A stretch of DNA of 64,000 bases, taken from assembly GCF_010015445.1 (NCBI RefSeq), contig NC_053126.1, positions 10,975,778-11,039,777 of the forward strand. Reading direction: 5' to 3'. The notes under the pieces were generated by a model. The model searched no databases and had not been told where the DNA came from. It saw only the letters and a list, made by a program, of their open reading frames with translations. Source of the DNA: Perca fluviatilis. Lineage: Eukaryota > Chordata > Actinopteri > Perciformes > Percidae. Within the stretch, counting starts at the first letter, position 1. Each line of letters starts with the position of its first letter. This document shows positions 51,501-62,319 of the stretch, one piece after another. The translations under genes and the position numbers were made by a program.

Positions 51501-54114
51501 ATTTTAAACTAATGATTTCCCCTAGACAGCATTATATTTATTTACTTTTTACTGTATAATTGTATTGTATTCGCTCTCATGTCATTTGTTACATTTCACT
51601 GTGTAATTGTTATACTTTACTGTGTAATTGTTGTACTCTATTTCATGTCATTTGTAACTTTCTGTATCATTGTATTACTCTCTCTCATGTCCTTTGTTAA
51701 AGCACTTTGTAACTGTTAAGAAAAGTGCAATACAAATTGTTGTTGTTATTATAAATTACACTTTTTAAACTAAGTATTACCCCCCTCCCCTCTCATTCAC
51801 ATTAAAAGCTGAACTCAAGCCAGAGACAGATGAAGTGGCAGCAGGCATGTCTGTGTGTGGAGTGACTGTCCCATCCGCTCTCCCTCCCTGTGACACCGGC
51901 TGCACAGAGAGCATGCTGGGTCTGCTGAATGTTGAACCTGAGAGAGACATTTGGGACCTGCTCAGGGTAAACTCTTCATTTACCATCTACAGTAACACTG
52001 TTTAGACAGGCTTAGAGTAAGAACATGTAACAGTGTTTCAGTAAGGGTCTGAAACAATGTCACCATGCGATGACCTCCTTATGATTTTTGTGTGTTTTTT
52101 TTTCCTATTGTACTTACATATTATTGACCGGATACGTGTTGTCAACAGAGCCAGAGTCTGGTGCAAGAGACGTTATGCTGGGAGCTGCTAACAAACAGCA
52201 AGCGACGAGGAGTGGACCTGCTCTATTCCAACATGGAGACCCTCTTACCTCTGCCACTCACACAGTTAACTACCTCTATCCGCAAACCGGAGCAATCTGT
52301 TTCTGCATCACAGGACCATCCTTGGGTTAATCTAAAAGAGCTGCCATCCCATACCAGGATATTGCACACGGCAGAGTCAGCGGATTGCTCCGACGACAAC
52401 AGTCCAGTTAAAATGTCCAGCAGAATGAGGAAGAACAAGAAGCGGCACAGTATACCTGACCAGGATGGACTGGACTCTGACTCAGAAGACAGTTTTCTGT
52501 CTCTCTGCAAGCCACAGGGCGCTCTTCAGGCTACTGAGGACGTCAAAGAGAGTTTAGTTTCAGAGACGGTAAAGAGGAAGCCACTAACTCCTGAGGAGAG
52601 AGTAAAAAGTCTCCCAGTCTCCCAGTGTCTAGAATCAATAGCTGACTTTTTAGACAATATGTCATACATGGACTCCTCCTTACTTGTTCATTCAGAAGGG
52701 GACGACAATCACAGAAGAATGTCACTGGTCGGTGCAGTGGTGAAAGACGGGATGACAGATGAGTCAAGGGTTGAGACTGACCGCTGGGTGAGAGGAGAGC
52801 ACGTCTTGGAGATCCCGGCTGCTGTGGAGGCTCTGAGCTTCCACAAGTGTCGGTTTTCAGTAGCGGAGGCCTGGAGCAAAACCCAACAACTAGAAGGGGA
52901 GCTAGGAAAGGAGGCTGCAGCAGAACTCGCCCTCCCTGTAGCCGCTCATCAGGAAGGTTACAGCTTCACTCAGGACGGCCCCTGTCAACCACAGTGAGTC
53001 TTACTAGTCTTTCTTTGCATTATATTGGTCACTTAATTAACTTATTCTGCCTGACCAGTTGAACTTTTATACCTCAGGTGATCAGACAGCACAACAAGCA
53101 CTTTAAACGTACATTTTTATAAATTTTGTATTGTATTTATGTATTTATTGTATTGTATTAGGCGGGTATGAGCACTGTCATTTCCATTTTTATGGATGGA
53201 AATAAACTTGACTTTGACTTTGAACCAGTTCAAAGAAAGGTAATGTGTATTGATATGTTCCAGGCTGGTCCAGCGGCGGAGAGAAGTGATGGAGAGACTG
53301 ATGTTCAGAGGAGTGTTTGGTACTCAGGTCAACAGACCAGCAGCTGCTCTGGACTACTTGCCAGCCCTTCGCACCATCTGCAGATCAGAGCAGCTAAAGG
53401 AGCAGGGCAAGGTTAAACGAAGGTGAGCATGTAGAAACTATAGTTAGCCTTTTTTTTAACTGACAGGCTACAAATAAATGTGTTAAAGTGCTCATATTAT
53501 GCTCATTTTCAGGTTCATAATTGTATTTGGAGGTTATATCAGAATAGGTTTAATTTTCAAAAAACACCATATTTTTGTTGTACTACATATTGCTGCAGCT
53601 CCTCTTTTCACCCTGTGTGTTGAGCTCTCCATTTTAGCTACAGAGTGAGATATCTCACTTCTGTTCCATCTTTGTTGGGAGTCGCACATGCACAGTACCT
53701 AGGTAAGGACTACAAGCCAGTCAAAAGCAGAGTGTGAGGGAGTGCCACTCTAGCAGCTAGGCGAGCATTATAACTTTCGTCACGGAAGTAAAGGCTGGCC
53801 TGGTTTGTGCAGTGTTTTCTGTTGGAGATGGTAAATCCCTTTGGGGTTGACTTTGGACTTTTTCACTTTGTAAACCTGTAACATGCACAAAAAAGATATA
53901 TAACACAATAAAGGAAAGGGTAATATAAAGTGTAAACTGAATTGTAATTTTATGCAAGACATGTCGCATGCATGAAACTCAATGTGTCTGTTAAAATGGG
54001 TCCACAGAAAACTCAGTTGTTTTTTCCTCCTCCAGGTTCCTGCACTACCTCGATGCAATCCACCTGGGTGTTGAAAAGAGCATTCTGCAGCACCTTGCTG
54101 AAGACTTCCCTTGA
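42529..54114 (+). CDS. atad5: ATPase family AAA domain-containing protein 5 (Elg1 orthologue, PCNA unloader)
   Basis: Large subunit of the RFC-like complex that unloads PCNA after replication and recruits USP1-UAF1. Twenty-one coding exons, 1825 aa (human 1844): 42529-42579, 42693-44467, 44595-44679, 44819-44977, 45561-45705, 45819-46061, 46493-46641, 46950-47100, 47490-47810, 48739-48835, 48998-49080, 49175-49308, 49391-49568, 49745-49912, 50042-50284, 50387-50451, 50823-51012, 51809-51966, 52149-52993, 53264-53422, 54036-54114. The N terminus holds PCKK then TITNYFSP. The UAF1-binding block KRKSNVVLQEEDLVLAVLES is at about aa 387. Walker A GPTGVGKT is at about 1111-1118. Walker B is SLILFEEVDVIFDDD at about 1290, with EEVD in place of DEXX as in human ATAD5. 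Sensor 1 is VIMTTSD. The C terminus ends HLAEDFP. Every exon phase closes and the order follows human ATAD5. Confidence 0.98.
47289..47404. mobile_element. Small palindromic MITE flanked by TTAA, copy 2
   Basis: Same arms (AAGCAACACTATGTAACTTTT and reverse complement) as 31963-32049, with TTAA at both edges and a longer inner inverted repeat around 'cctacaggttgt'. It ends 85 bases before the atad5 exon at 47490. Confidence 0.8.
47990..48660. repeat. Probable non-autonomous DNA element
   Basis: The interior repeats motifs such as 'catgtaaacagc', 'ttccgaataaggcc' and, at the right, 'ggaataagggcaaaacccggaatattatgtgcatgtaaacat'. The outer parts appear to be inverted relative to each other, but the ends could not be fixed. 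It is in an atad5 intron; the short open frames inside it are not supported as genes. Confidence 0.45.
51165..51760 (+). mobile_element. Decayed LINE (L2/CR1/Rex-like) 3' end
   Basis: With frameshifts, 51168-51340 translates to 'LEKVIHAFF', 'SPLDYYNS' and 'ALKALNRLAPSYI', matching the well-known reverse-transcriptase tail pattern of fish L2/CR1-type LINEs. It ends with 'gaaaagtgcaatacaaatt', typical of their 3' tails. Intronic in atad5 and non-functional. Confidence 0.65.
53483..53790 (+). repeat. Common fish non-autonomous element fragment
   Basis: Begins 'aaagtgctcatattatgctcattttcagg' and includes 'ctgtgtgttgagctctcc' and 'tgttgggagtcgcacatgcacagtac'. I recognise this as a sequence repeated in many percomorph genomes, but its class is not clear. 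It is in the last atad5 intron. Confidence 0.5.
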
Positions 54115-54882
54115 ACCATAGAGGAGAATCGGACGTGTCCTCGTGATCATACAGAAGCCTTGAACAAATGTTGCCCTTTAAGTGGTCGCAGTTTAAGGTC
54201 CATACATTTGGGTTATTAAATTGGGAGAAGGAGCACATTTACAGGTTGTATTGTGACACATGGATGAATTGTCGGGCAACAACATACAGTACATCAGAGA
54301 TGAGGTGGCTAGCTGGTCAGAGGTGTGTGTGAACGAAGGACTGTCTGGTGAAATTTCCCCATATGGAAGATGGAAATGACTGAATCACTGAATACAGAAA
54401 AGGTATTCTTACCTGAAGGGCACACAGCTAAATAACCTCAAATGTTGTCTGCTTTAGCACATCTTTTGGTGCTTTCAAAGAATGCACTAAAGATTTCTAC
54501 TTTATATGATTTTTGTAATATTGAGCTGTTCTGGAGTGTGTGGTTGTTGTACAGTTAGGGTTTTATACATTGAAGCCTCTTTTTTATCAATTTGATTTTT
54601 GTCTCACAATGTGTTTTTATAGTAGAAATTGCTTTTGAGGAGCATATGTAAAATAGAATTTGTAAAGTCTGTGTGTAAATTCTCATTCTCCACACAAAGT
54701 ACTGTTGATGCACTCAGGATCTTGTTGTACTTCATAAAAGCTTTTGACAGAAAGTTCCACTATATTTGTAAGCCCTAAATCCCCTTTACTTTCATTATTG
54801 TGATTTGTTTTTGTTTTTTTCTTTTAATTTGATGTTTTATTAGTTTTGTACACATTATTCACAGTGGGTTTTGTTGGGACCA

Positions 54883-54888
54883 AATAAA
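54883..54888 (+). terminator. atad5: atad5 polyadenylation signal
   Basis: AATAAA about 770 bases after the atad5 stop; the sequence between is non-coding 3' UTR. Confidence 0.7.
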
Positions 54889-54899
54889 GGTTTATAACA

Positions 54900-55420
54900 A
54901 CTTAATAAATTAAGAAATTGTCTCACCATGTATTTGTTTAAATACAAAAACACTGTGTATATCCTGATTCCCGAGTTGATTTCAGTGTGACTGACTTATG
55001 GATGGTGTTTTGTGACGCTGACATAACCTGAAGTGCTTGTTCGTGCTGCGTGTATGTGGGTCGACTGGTTTCTGGTGAGTTTAATCGTGAAGTCATGAAT
55101 GAACGCCTCTCCGCATCTGTATTTGGGAGAGTACTGCACAGAGGTATATGTTCTAAACAACAATACCCAGTGACCGAAGCTCAGCTCGCTGTTTCCGACA
55201 GTGGAGCTGGACGTGCACCAGAGGAGGAGGGAGCTTCGCGTCTGCATTGTGTCGCAACATCCAAAACCTTTTCTGTCGCAAGTTCCAGTTTTTATATGGA
55301 CATCATCACAGACCTTTTGTCAGTTGCATTTCGCCATGTGTGAAAATATGTGACCACCATGTTTGGTTTAGACCGCGGGATTCGTCGTCGTTTAAGAAGA
55401 GACCGTGACTTTGCACCGAA
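54900..55420. promoter_or_regulatory. adap2: atad5-adap2 intergenic region with adap2 upstream sequence
   Basis: About 500 bases separate the atad5 polyadenylation signal from the adap2 ATG, so the adap2 promoter must lie here or in the atad5 3' end. A plus-strand open frame (55050-55343, 97 codons) has no recognisable similarity and is probably leader or chance. Confidence 0.4.
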
Positions 55421-58414
55421 ATGGCAGAGCGGAACAAAAAGATGTTATTGGAACTATTGAAGCAGCCGGGCAACAGTCGGTGCGCTGACTGCGGAGCGCC
55501 TGGTAAGCAAGTCCGTTCACTGGTAACCACTGTTAAGTATATGTGGTAAACCTACATTTATTTGATCAGAATCTCTCCTACATAGAATGTGTTAATGGCC
55601 AAGAAAAAAATAAGATGTAGGCTTCTCATCTTAAATTATCATATTTTTGTAATAATAGCCTATAGGCTGCAATTGAAAAGTTTAGTTATCGTTGACATTT
55701 ATCAAGGTTTTCCGTCAGACTTTGTATGGGAATATGCACTCTGATGAATGATATCAACTGCTATGACAAAAGCCCTTTATAACCCTATGAAGGTCTCTGT
55801 GATTAAATATAGTTTTAAGGTGAAACTGTACTCTCATGGTTCATATTCCTAATTTTTTTTAATTATAGTTTTTTTCAAAGACACAAAACATGAGACTAAT
55901 ATTCCAGCATGTGTTTACATTGTAGAATACACAGAGTGGGAGGAACAGGGGGTCATACAGTAGCCCCTACTGTAAGCCCCAAGCAGGACAATATGACCAT
56001 GAGTGCAAAATGTTGAATTTGAATCCCACTTCTTCTGCACACCTCAGATCCAGACTGGGCATCCTACAAGCTGGGTGTGTTTGTGTGTCTAACCTGCTCT
56101 GGCATCCATCGCAGCCTGTCCAGCCGGGTCAAATCCATAAAGCTGGACTTCTGGGAGGATGAGCTGGTGGAGGTATGGTCTCCATCTCTGTTATTATTGC
56201 TACAATAACGTATTAGTTCATCAGGTGAAAGGATGAAATGGTCGTGCCCATGTGTAATCTTAATGTTTGTCTTATTTTGGGACCCGGGGAAGTTCATGAA
56301 ATCCAATGGCAACGCCAGGGCCAGAGCTTTGTATGAAAAAGCTGTTCCAGCATACTACTATCGTCCCCAGGAAAATGACTGTGTGTAAGTAAATTTCCAG
56401 GATGATGACTTTCTTCAGAAAACAGTCTTTGTGATGGAATATTTGATTATTTCGTTCCAACTGCTGACAGGGCAATGCTTCAGTAAATAGAGAGAAGTGC
56501 AACTACTGACTGTAGAAGTGAAAAACAGATGAATTTCTGCCGCTAGATCAAAGCTTAATGAACCATGTTCTTGTCCTTATACGGCAGCTAATGTTGTCTT
56601 TCTGTAGAACTGTCTAAGAATATTTTTATTTTTCCCTTTGAATCTCAGTGTCTTAAGAGAGCAGTGGATTCGGGCTAAATATGAAAGGACAGAATTTACA
56701 GGAGAAACTAAGTATCCACCACTTTCATACACCACAGGTGATGTTTTCATTGTTTTCTAACACACATCTCTACTGTAGAACATACATCTAACATCATTAT
56801 ATATCTATCACCTAGCATTATGTTGGTGTAAAGCTGGACAATGTGGTTCCTCATACATATGCAGAACTGTGCAAGAAAAACCTGTTAACAATAATAGCCA
56901 GGAAGTGAAAGCTGGCCAAATTGTTACTCCTTGCAAAACATTACGTTACAAAACGTATTTACTTTTAGTAAGACCGGTGTGTATTGAATCACCTGTGACT
57001 CAGTATGTTTTCTTGGTTTTGATACCAGGTTTCTATGAAGGGATGCTGTGGAAGAAAGGAAAAGAGAACACACAGTTTCTGAAGAGGAAGTTTGTACTGT
57101 CAGAGAGAGAATTTACCCTTACTTACTATAACAAGGAAAATGTGAGTTTCCTGCAGCTCTGACACAGTTGAACTGGACTGTATGACATCACTTAAACCAT
57201 TTAAATTCTTTATTACTACAAGATGTGGAGTTGATATCAATATTTCTTACAGTATATGTATAATGTAAAAGCATGAGCATTGATTTGACTGGATCTCTTT
57301 CCTCCTTTATTTACGGTGAGGCACCGTGGTGCTTTAAGCTAAATGCTAACGTCAGCATGCAAACATGTTCACAATGACAATGCTAGCATGGTGATTTTTA
57401 GGGGATCCAATGTTTACCATGCTCACCATCTCAGTGTTAGCAAACTGATATTTGCTAATTAGCACTAAACAAGAACAGTTGATAGGAGTGTCATTAGTTT
57501 TGCAAGTATTTGGTCATAAACCAAAGTACTGGACAACCTACAATTTTGACCTGATGATGGTGCTAGAGGAAAGGTCAGGGGATCAAAGTTATTACAATTC
57601 ATCATTTGGGGCATTGAATGTCTGCACCCAATTTTATGGCAATCCATCCAGACGTTTTTGAGTTATTTCAGTCCAGACCAGAGTGGTGGACTGGCTGACC
57701 GACACTGCCATCACTTGAGCCATTGGAGCTAAACATTAGTGTACAAACAGCCCCGTGCTAATTTAATCCAGTTGTTGTGAAATTTCTAAAAACTCTAATG
57801 TGCACATTTATAAATGTGTGATCCAGGAGTCCAAAGGCCCTAAAGCTGTAATCTCCGTCAAAGACCTAAACGCCACCTTTCAACCAGAGAAGATTGGTCA
57901 TCCTCATGGGCTGCAGATCAGTTACCAAGCAGACGATCACACCAGGAACCTCTATGTTTATCACGAGAGTCCGGAGGTGGGAGCGCATGATCATCTAAAG
58001 TATAAATAACAGTAACCAGCATTAATTGCTATGTCGGTATAGTTACGTGCTTTAACTATTTCGGAGCTTTAGAGGTGCTAGTAGGCACATTTTTAAACTC
58101 TGGACAGAAGGCCTGCTGATTCCCCCTGCTTCCATTCGTTAACTAAACTAAGCTCATTGCTTCCTGGCTTCAATGCAGAGACATGAGAGTAGTACTGATC
58201 TTCATATCTAACTCGTCAAAAAAATGTAAGCAAAATATCTCTTTTTCACCTTTATGTGTTACAGCAAACATTTCTTTGTATTGTACTAGCTGCGACTAAG
58301 TCATACTATTACAAAACTGACCGGAGCATTGATCGGTTGTAGTTTCAGCCCCTGCAGGTCTAAATCTAAAGTTTTATATATATATTTGCTGGTTACTGTT
58401 ATTTATACTTTAGA

Positions 58415-58478
<64 letters not shown>

Positions 58479-59058
58479 TGATTGTCATGAAGCTCAAAGT
58501 CTCTTCTTCTACTCTAGGAAATAGTGACATGGTACAATGCCATTCGTGCTGCTCGCTATGCGTACTTGAAGACAGCGTACCCAACTGGAAGCGATGAAGA
58601 AGTAGGCATCAAACCTTCTCAAAACCGAATAAACTGACAAAATGTCTCCTAGATGTTGATGAATTTGAAATGCACTCTAAATACTTAAAGACATATTTCA
58701 GTTTATTCCCAGTTAATGTAGTGAACTTTAACTTTCAGCAGTCAAACGCAATAATAATAGAAACTTGCCTCTTTTCGCTTTTATGTTTTAAACGTGTTCC
58801 TTTACGCCTCTTTGTCAGCTAATACCAAAGATAACAAGAAACTACATCAAAGAGGGATACATGGAAAAGACAGGGCCATCGGTAAGTCATTAACATATAC
58901 AGGTACAGATACATGTTCTTATGCGACTTATTTGTACTTATTTGTCAGTACTCAACTGCTGCTTTGACTTACGTATGAATCGAGAAAGGCGCTGTTTGTG
59001 ACAGTAGTAGCCCATTTGAAAGTGTGTTTCTGTTCCTCTTACATACTCAAATGCGTGT

Positions 59059-59095
<37 letters not shown>

Positions 59096-60278
59096 TTTTT
59101 TGTAAGAATGGATTAATATGATAGAAAGAGATAGAAAAATGGGGCAACATTTTTTTATTTATATTGTAATTGTTCATGTGAAGTGTTTACATTTAATATG
59201 TTTTTGTTTAACAGCAAAAGGAGCCATTCAAAAAGAGGTGGTTTATTTTGGACTCTCAAAACAGGAAGTTGTTCTACTTCAAAGGCCAGCTGGTATGGAC
59301 TTTTCATGCTTTGCATTGCTGTGAGGATGTTTGTCAAGAACTTTACCCACCATTCTGTTTGAATGTGTGTCATTATTGTCAAAGTAGGATGCAGAGGAGT
59401 TAGGGGTCATTTTCATCGGCCCCACAAACAAAGGTTACTCTGTGAAGGAGTGTGTCCCAAAGCATTCTCGGGGAAACAGGTGGAAGTGTGGTGTTATGGT
59501 GGGGACGCCCGAGCGACAATTTGTCTTCATGTGCGAGCAGGAGAGGGAGCAGAGAGAGTGGCTGGACGCCCTCAGACAAGTCCTGTCCAGGCCCATGTCA
59601 CCGCAGGATTATACCAGTAAGCAAGGCTTGAAAATTCTGCCAATGTGTCAACAATGTACAGTGCACAGATATGCTTTCTGATATACACACACGCTAGCAC
59701 AAATTAGTCATTCCTGTCATGTGAAACATGCATTTTTTTGGGGTCTGTCCAGTGATGATATGATAGGATGGATGGAAATTCTCAACCCATAAAAGATCTT
59801 ATTTTCCACATTATACTTTTCTTTCCCCCAAGTTGAACATGTCTCAATTTAGCCACATCACAAACCATGTTCACCATCTTAGTTTAGCTTGTTAGCATGC
59901 ATAGGAACAGACAGGGTAACACCAAAGTTAGAATGATTCATCATTTTTGGGCCACGAATGTCTGTACAAAATTGTATGGCAATACATCCAGATATGAAAT
60001 ATTTCATTCTGACATTACCATGCATAGAGCAATGCTGCTAGTGTGCCTAATAAAAAAAGCAAGATTACTCAGGTATCTTGATTAACTGGTCCAAGTTTTT
60101 CTCTGCAAGTTAGTCCAAACCATAAGTCTAAACAAAGCACCTGTACCCACTTGTTGTGCTCACTGTGTTCATGCTTTGACATCACCACATCAACCTTTGC
60201 ATTATGCATCTATATGACCCTGCTCTAATACTTTTGTTTCTCATTCTAGTTGAAGCAAACATCAACTTTAAAAGGTGA
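55421..60278 (+). CDS. adap2: ArfGAP with dual PH domains 2 (centaurin alpha-2)
   Basis: GTPase-activating protein for Arf6, recruited to membrane by phosphoinositides and also linked to microtubules. Eleven exons, 377 aa (human 381): 55421-55502, 56048-56172, 56293-56384, 56649-56737, 57029-57141, 57827-57976, 58518-58601, 58819-58881, 59215-59292, 59388-59616, 60250-60278. The ArfGAP zinc finger is C21-x2-C24-x16-C41-x2-C44 with the catalytic arginine at R49 (GIHR). PH1 starts about aa 130 (GFYEGMLWKKGKENTQFLKR). PH2 starts about aa 254 (EGYMEKTGPSQKEPFKKRW), with basic residues suited to PI(3,4,5)P3 binding. Between them is KAVISVKDLNATFQPEKIGH, close to human. The acceptor at 56291-56292 has a poor pyrimidine tract but is forced by phase. 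Confidence 0.97.
57310..57720 (+). repeat. Dispersed fish repeat, copy 2
   Basis: Shares 'ggtcataaaccaaagtactgg', 'ttgacctgatgatggtgctagaggaaaggtcagggg' and 'ttatggcaatccatccag' with copies at 2800-3250 and 59830-60015. Intronic in adap2. Confidence 0.6.
58416..58465. repeat. (AT)n microsatellite
   Basis: About 25 AT units about 50 bases upstream of an adap2 splice acceptor (58517). Confidence 0.95.
59062..59091. repeat. (CA)n microsatellite
   Basis: About 15 CA units in an adap2 intron. Confidence 0.9.
59830..60015 (+). repeat. Dispersed fish repeat, copy 3 (partial)
   Basis: A shorter copy with 'ttgttagcatgcataggaac' and 'ttgtatggcaatacatccag', in the last adap2 intron. Confidence 0.45.
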
Positions 60279-60686
60279 ACTACAGAGAGGTGTGTCAACA
60301 GGATGACTGCAGCGTTTGGAAACACACGTGACTTCACTTGACTACTGCAGCAGGACAGGTGAACAGTGATCTGCTGTCACTGCATCTGTTCCTACTCTAT
60401 TTGTGTTTGTGTTGCAGTAATGCATCTTGAACCATGACTAACTGTGCTCTGTGCGACAGTGTGGATTTAAGACTTCCATCCACTCACTTTAACTGACACT
60501 GGATCTGATGCTCCATCTCAGACTTCAGAAAATACCGTATCACTATGTAAAATCCACTCGTATGGCCAAAGTTACACCCCTGACACGGGGTCAACACTGT
60601 TATATTGTTAACAGGAAATATGTTACAATCACTGCATATAATGCTATTTTTATGTTTTTATTTTATTTTTATATTTTTAATTTCCT

Positions 60687-60692
60687 AATAAA
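60687..60692 (+). terminator. adap2: adap2 polyadenylation signal
   Basis: AATAAA about 410 bases after the adap2 stop codon. Confidence 0.7.
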
Positions 60693-62080
60693 CATGCATT
60701 TAATTTTATATTTGGTAGCAAACATGTTTCATTGCATCATGCCCAGCTAAATAAATGACTTTTTTTTAAAGTTACATGTGGTTTAATTCATAAATGTAGA
60801 TTACATTTTAAGTGCATGTTGGATAAAACTTTAATTTCATTCTTTTTTTTCATTTTTTTTCATTTGTAAATGTAATTTTGGCAGACATGACTTCAGTAAC
60901 ACTTTTTTTCATTTTATTGCAAATGGAATTTGATAAATCATGATAATGTTACTGTAATATGGTCTATAACTTTCTTGCAACCACGATGGAAATTTGTTTA
61001 TTAATTATTATTAACATAAATGTTAGCTTCTCAGTGAATTAAAAAAGATTGCTATTTAATAATTAAAATATAAAATACATTCAAAACAGGATTTGATTAG
61101 ATGAGATTTTGTTCTGTTATAAACATAACACACTATTCAAAAAAGAACAAAACAAAAATACAGATACAAGAAAAGGAGAAAGCAAAACAAAAAGTCAGAA
61201 CAAATCCATGCATAGACAGAAAATAAAAAATCAAATCAAACTAACTATAAATATCACAAAATAAACAATTCATTTTATATTATATTATTTATTTATTCAT
61301 AAATTTAAGCATAACACATTATAACAACACCAAAAGTAAATAAAAACGTAATACAAGCAAGCAAGTATTAATGCCACAGATAATAATTATCCTATCCTGA
61401 ATCTTTTATTTGAAAAAAGTTGTTTGTAACCATTTTGATCATTTATTAAGGATGAGCAATGAAATAAAAGCAGTTCCTTATTTGTTAATATGATAATGAT
61501 AGTAATGATGGCGCTCTTGAATATCTGATACATTTTTTTATTACATTTCATTATTCTATGCAACATTTTGTTCACAATCAGACATTTTCTAAATCACTAC
61601 CTAAGTTTTCACTGTTTCTCATTACACTGTAGTAAAATATTGATAAAACAGAAAAGAGTAAAATAAATAATAAAAATGATAATTGAATAAAATAATAAAA
61701 CCACAAAATTATAAAACACTACAAGCAAGACTAAGATGAGGTTTTAAAGGAACTGCATTTATTGATTTATATTTGATCTGTATGTGCTGCTATTTTTTTT
61801 AAATTAACCTTATGTGAATAAAATAAAATAAAATAAAATAAATGCAGTTCCTGTCTTTGGCACCAGAGTAGCATAACGCGTTTTTCAAATTCTAGTTGAA
61901 GTTTGTCCTGGACGACTTGCTGTAGTTGCCGGGTGTTGGAGGTCGGGCATGCCCATGAAGCATCCACTGCGAAATGCAATGAAAGCACGGAAAAGAGTGT
62001 GAATAACATGAAATTCCAGAGAAGTGTGCCACAAATTACTATTTAAATATGATTTCCTGCTGAGCTGATTAATCGTAAAT
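60693..62080. other. adap2-rhot1 intergenic region
   Basis: Very AT-rich. No gene, SINE or clear DNA element is recognised; there is a short (AAAAT)n at 61818-61840. Short open frames have no support. Confidence 0.6.
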
Positions 62081-62282
62081 TGAGGAGTAGCGCGTAGAAA
62101 ACAGAGAGGAGCGCAGAAAACTGTGCGTCCGTTTTGTCCTACAAAGGCGCCGAGAGTTTGACAGCGGCAGGACTTCTGTGCGCAGGCCTGACGTTAGGTA
62201 AACTGCTGGAGGAGGACGGCATCCAAAGGACTACATGACATTATAAAGACAGTCCTTTCTGAAGAGGGAAGCAAGCTGAAAC

Positions 62283-62319
62283 ATGAGAAAGGACGTGAGG
62301 ATACTACTTGTTGGGGAAC
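62283..62319 (+). CDS. rhot1: Mitochondrial Rho GTPase 1 (Miro1), first coding exon only
   Basis: The exon encodes MRKDVRILLVGE and ends with the first base of the next codon (C) at a strong donor GTAAGT. Miro GTPases anchor mitochondria to microtubule motors from the outer membrane. Human RHOT1 begins MKKDVRILLVGEP, so the residues, the split proline codon (CCN) and the location near ATAD5/ADAP2 orthologues (human 17q11.2) agree. The remaining exons, including the Walker A lysine and EF hands, lie beyond 64000. Upstream 62090-62282 is GC-richer and probably the promoter and leader. The evidence is only 12 residues; rhot2 is the alternative. Confidence 0.85.

Noticed and set aside
61767..62009. 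Minus-strand gene upstream of rhot1
   Set aside because: An 80-codon frame with no similarity or splice support, partly in an AAAAT repeat.
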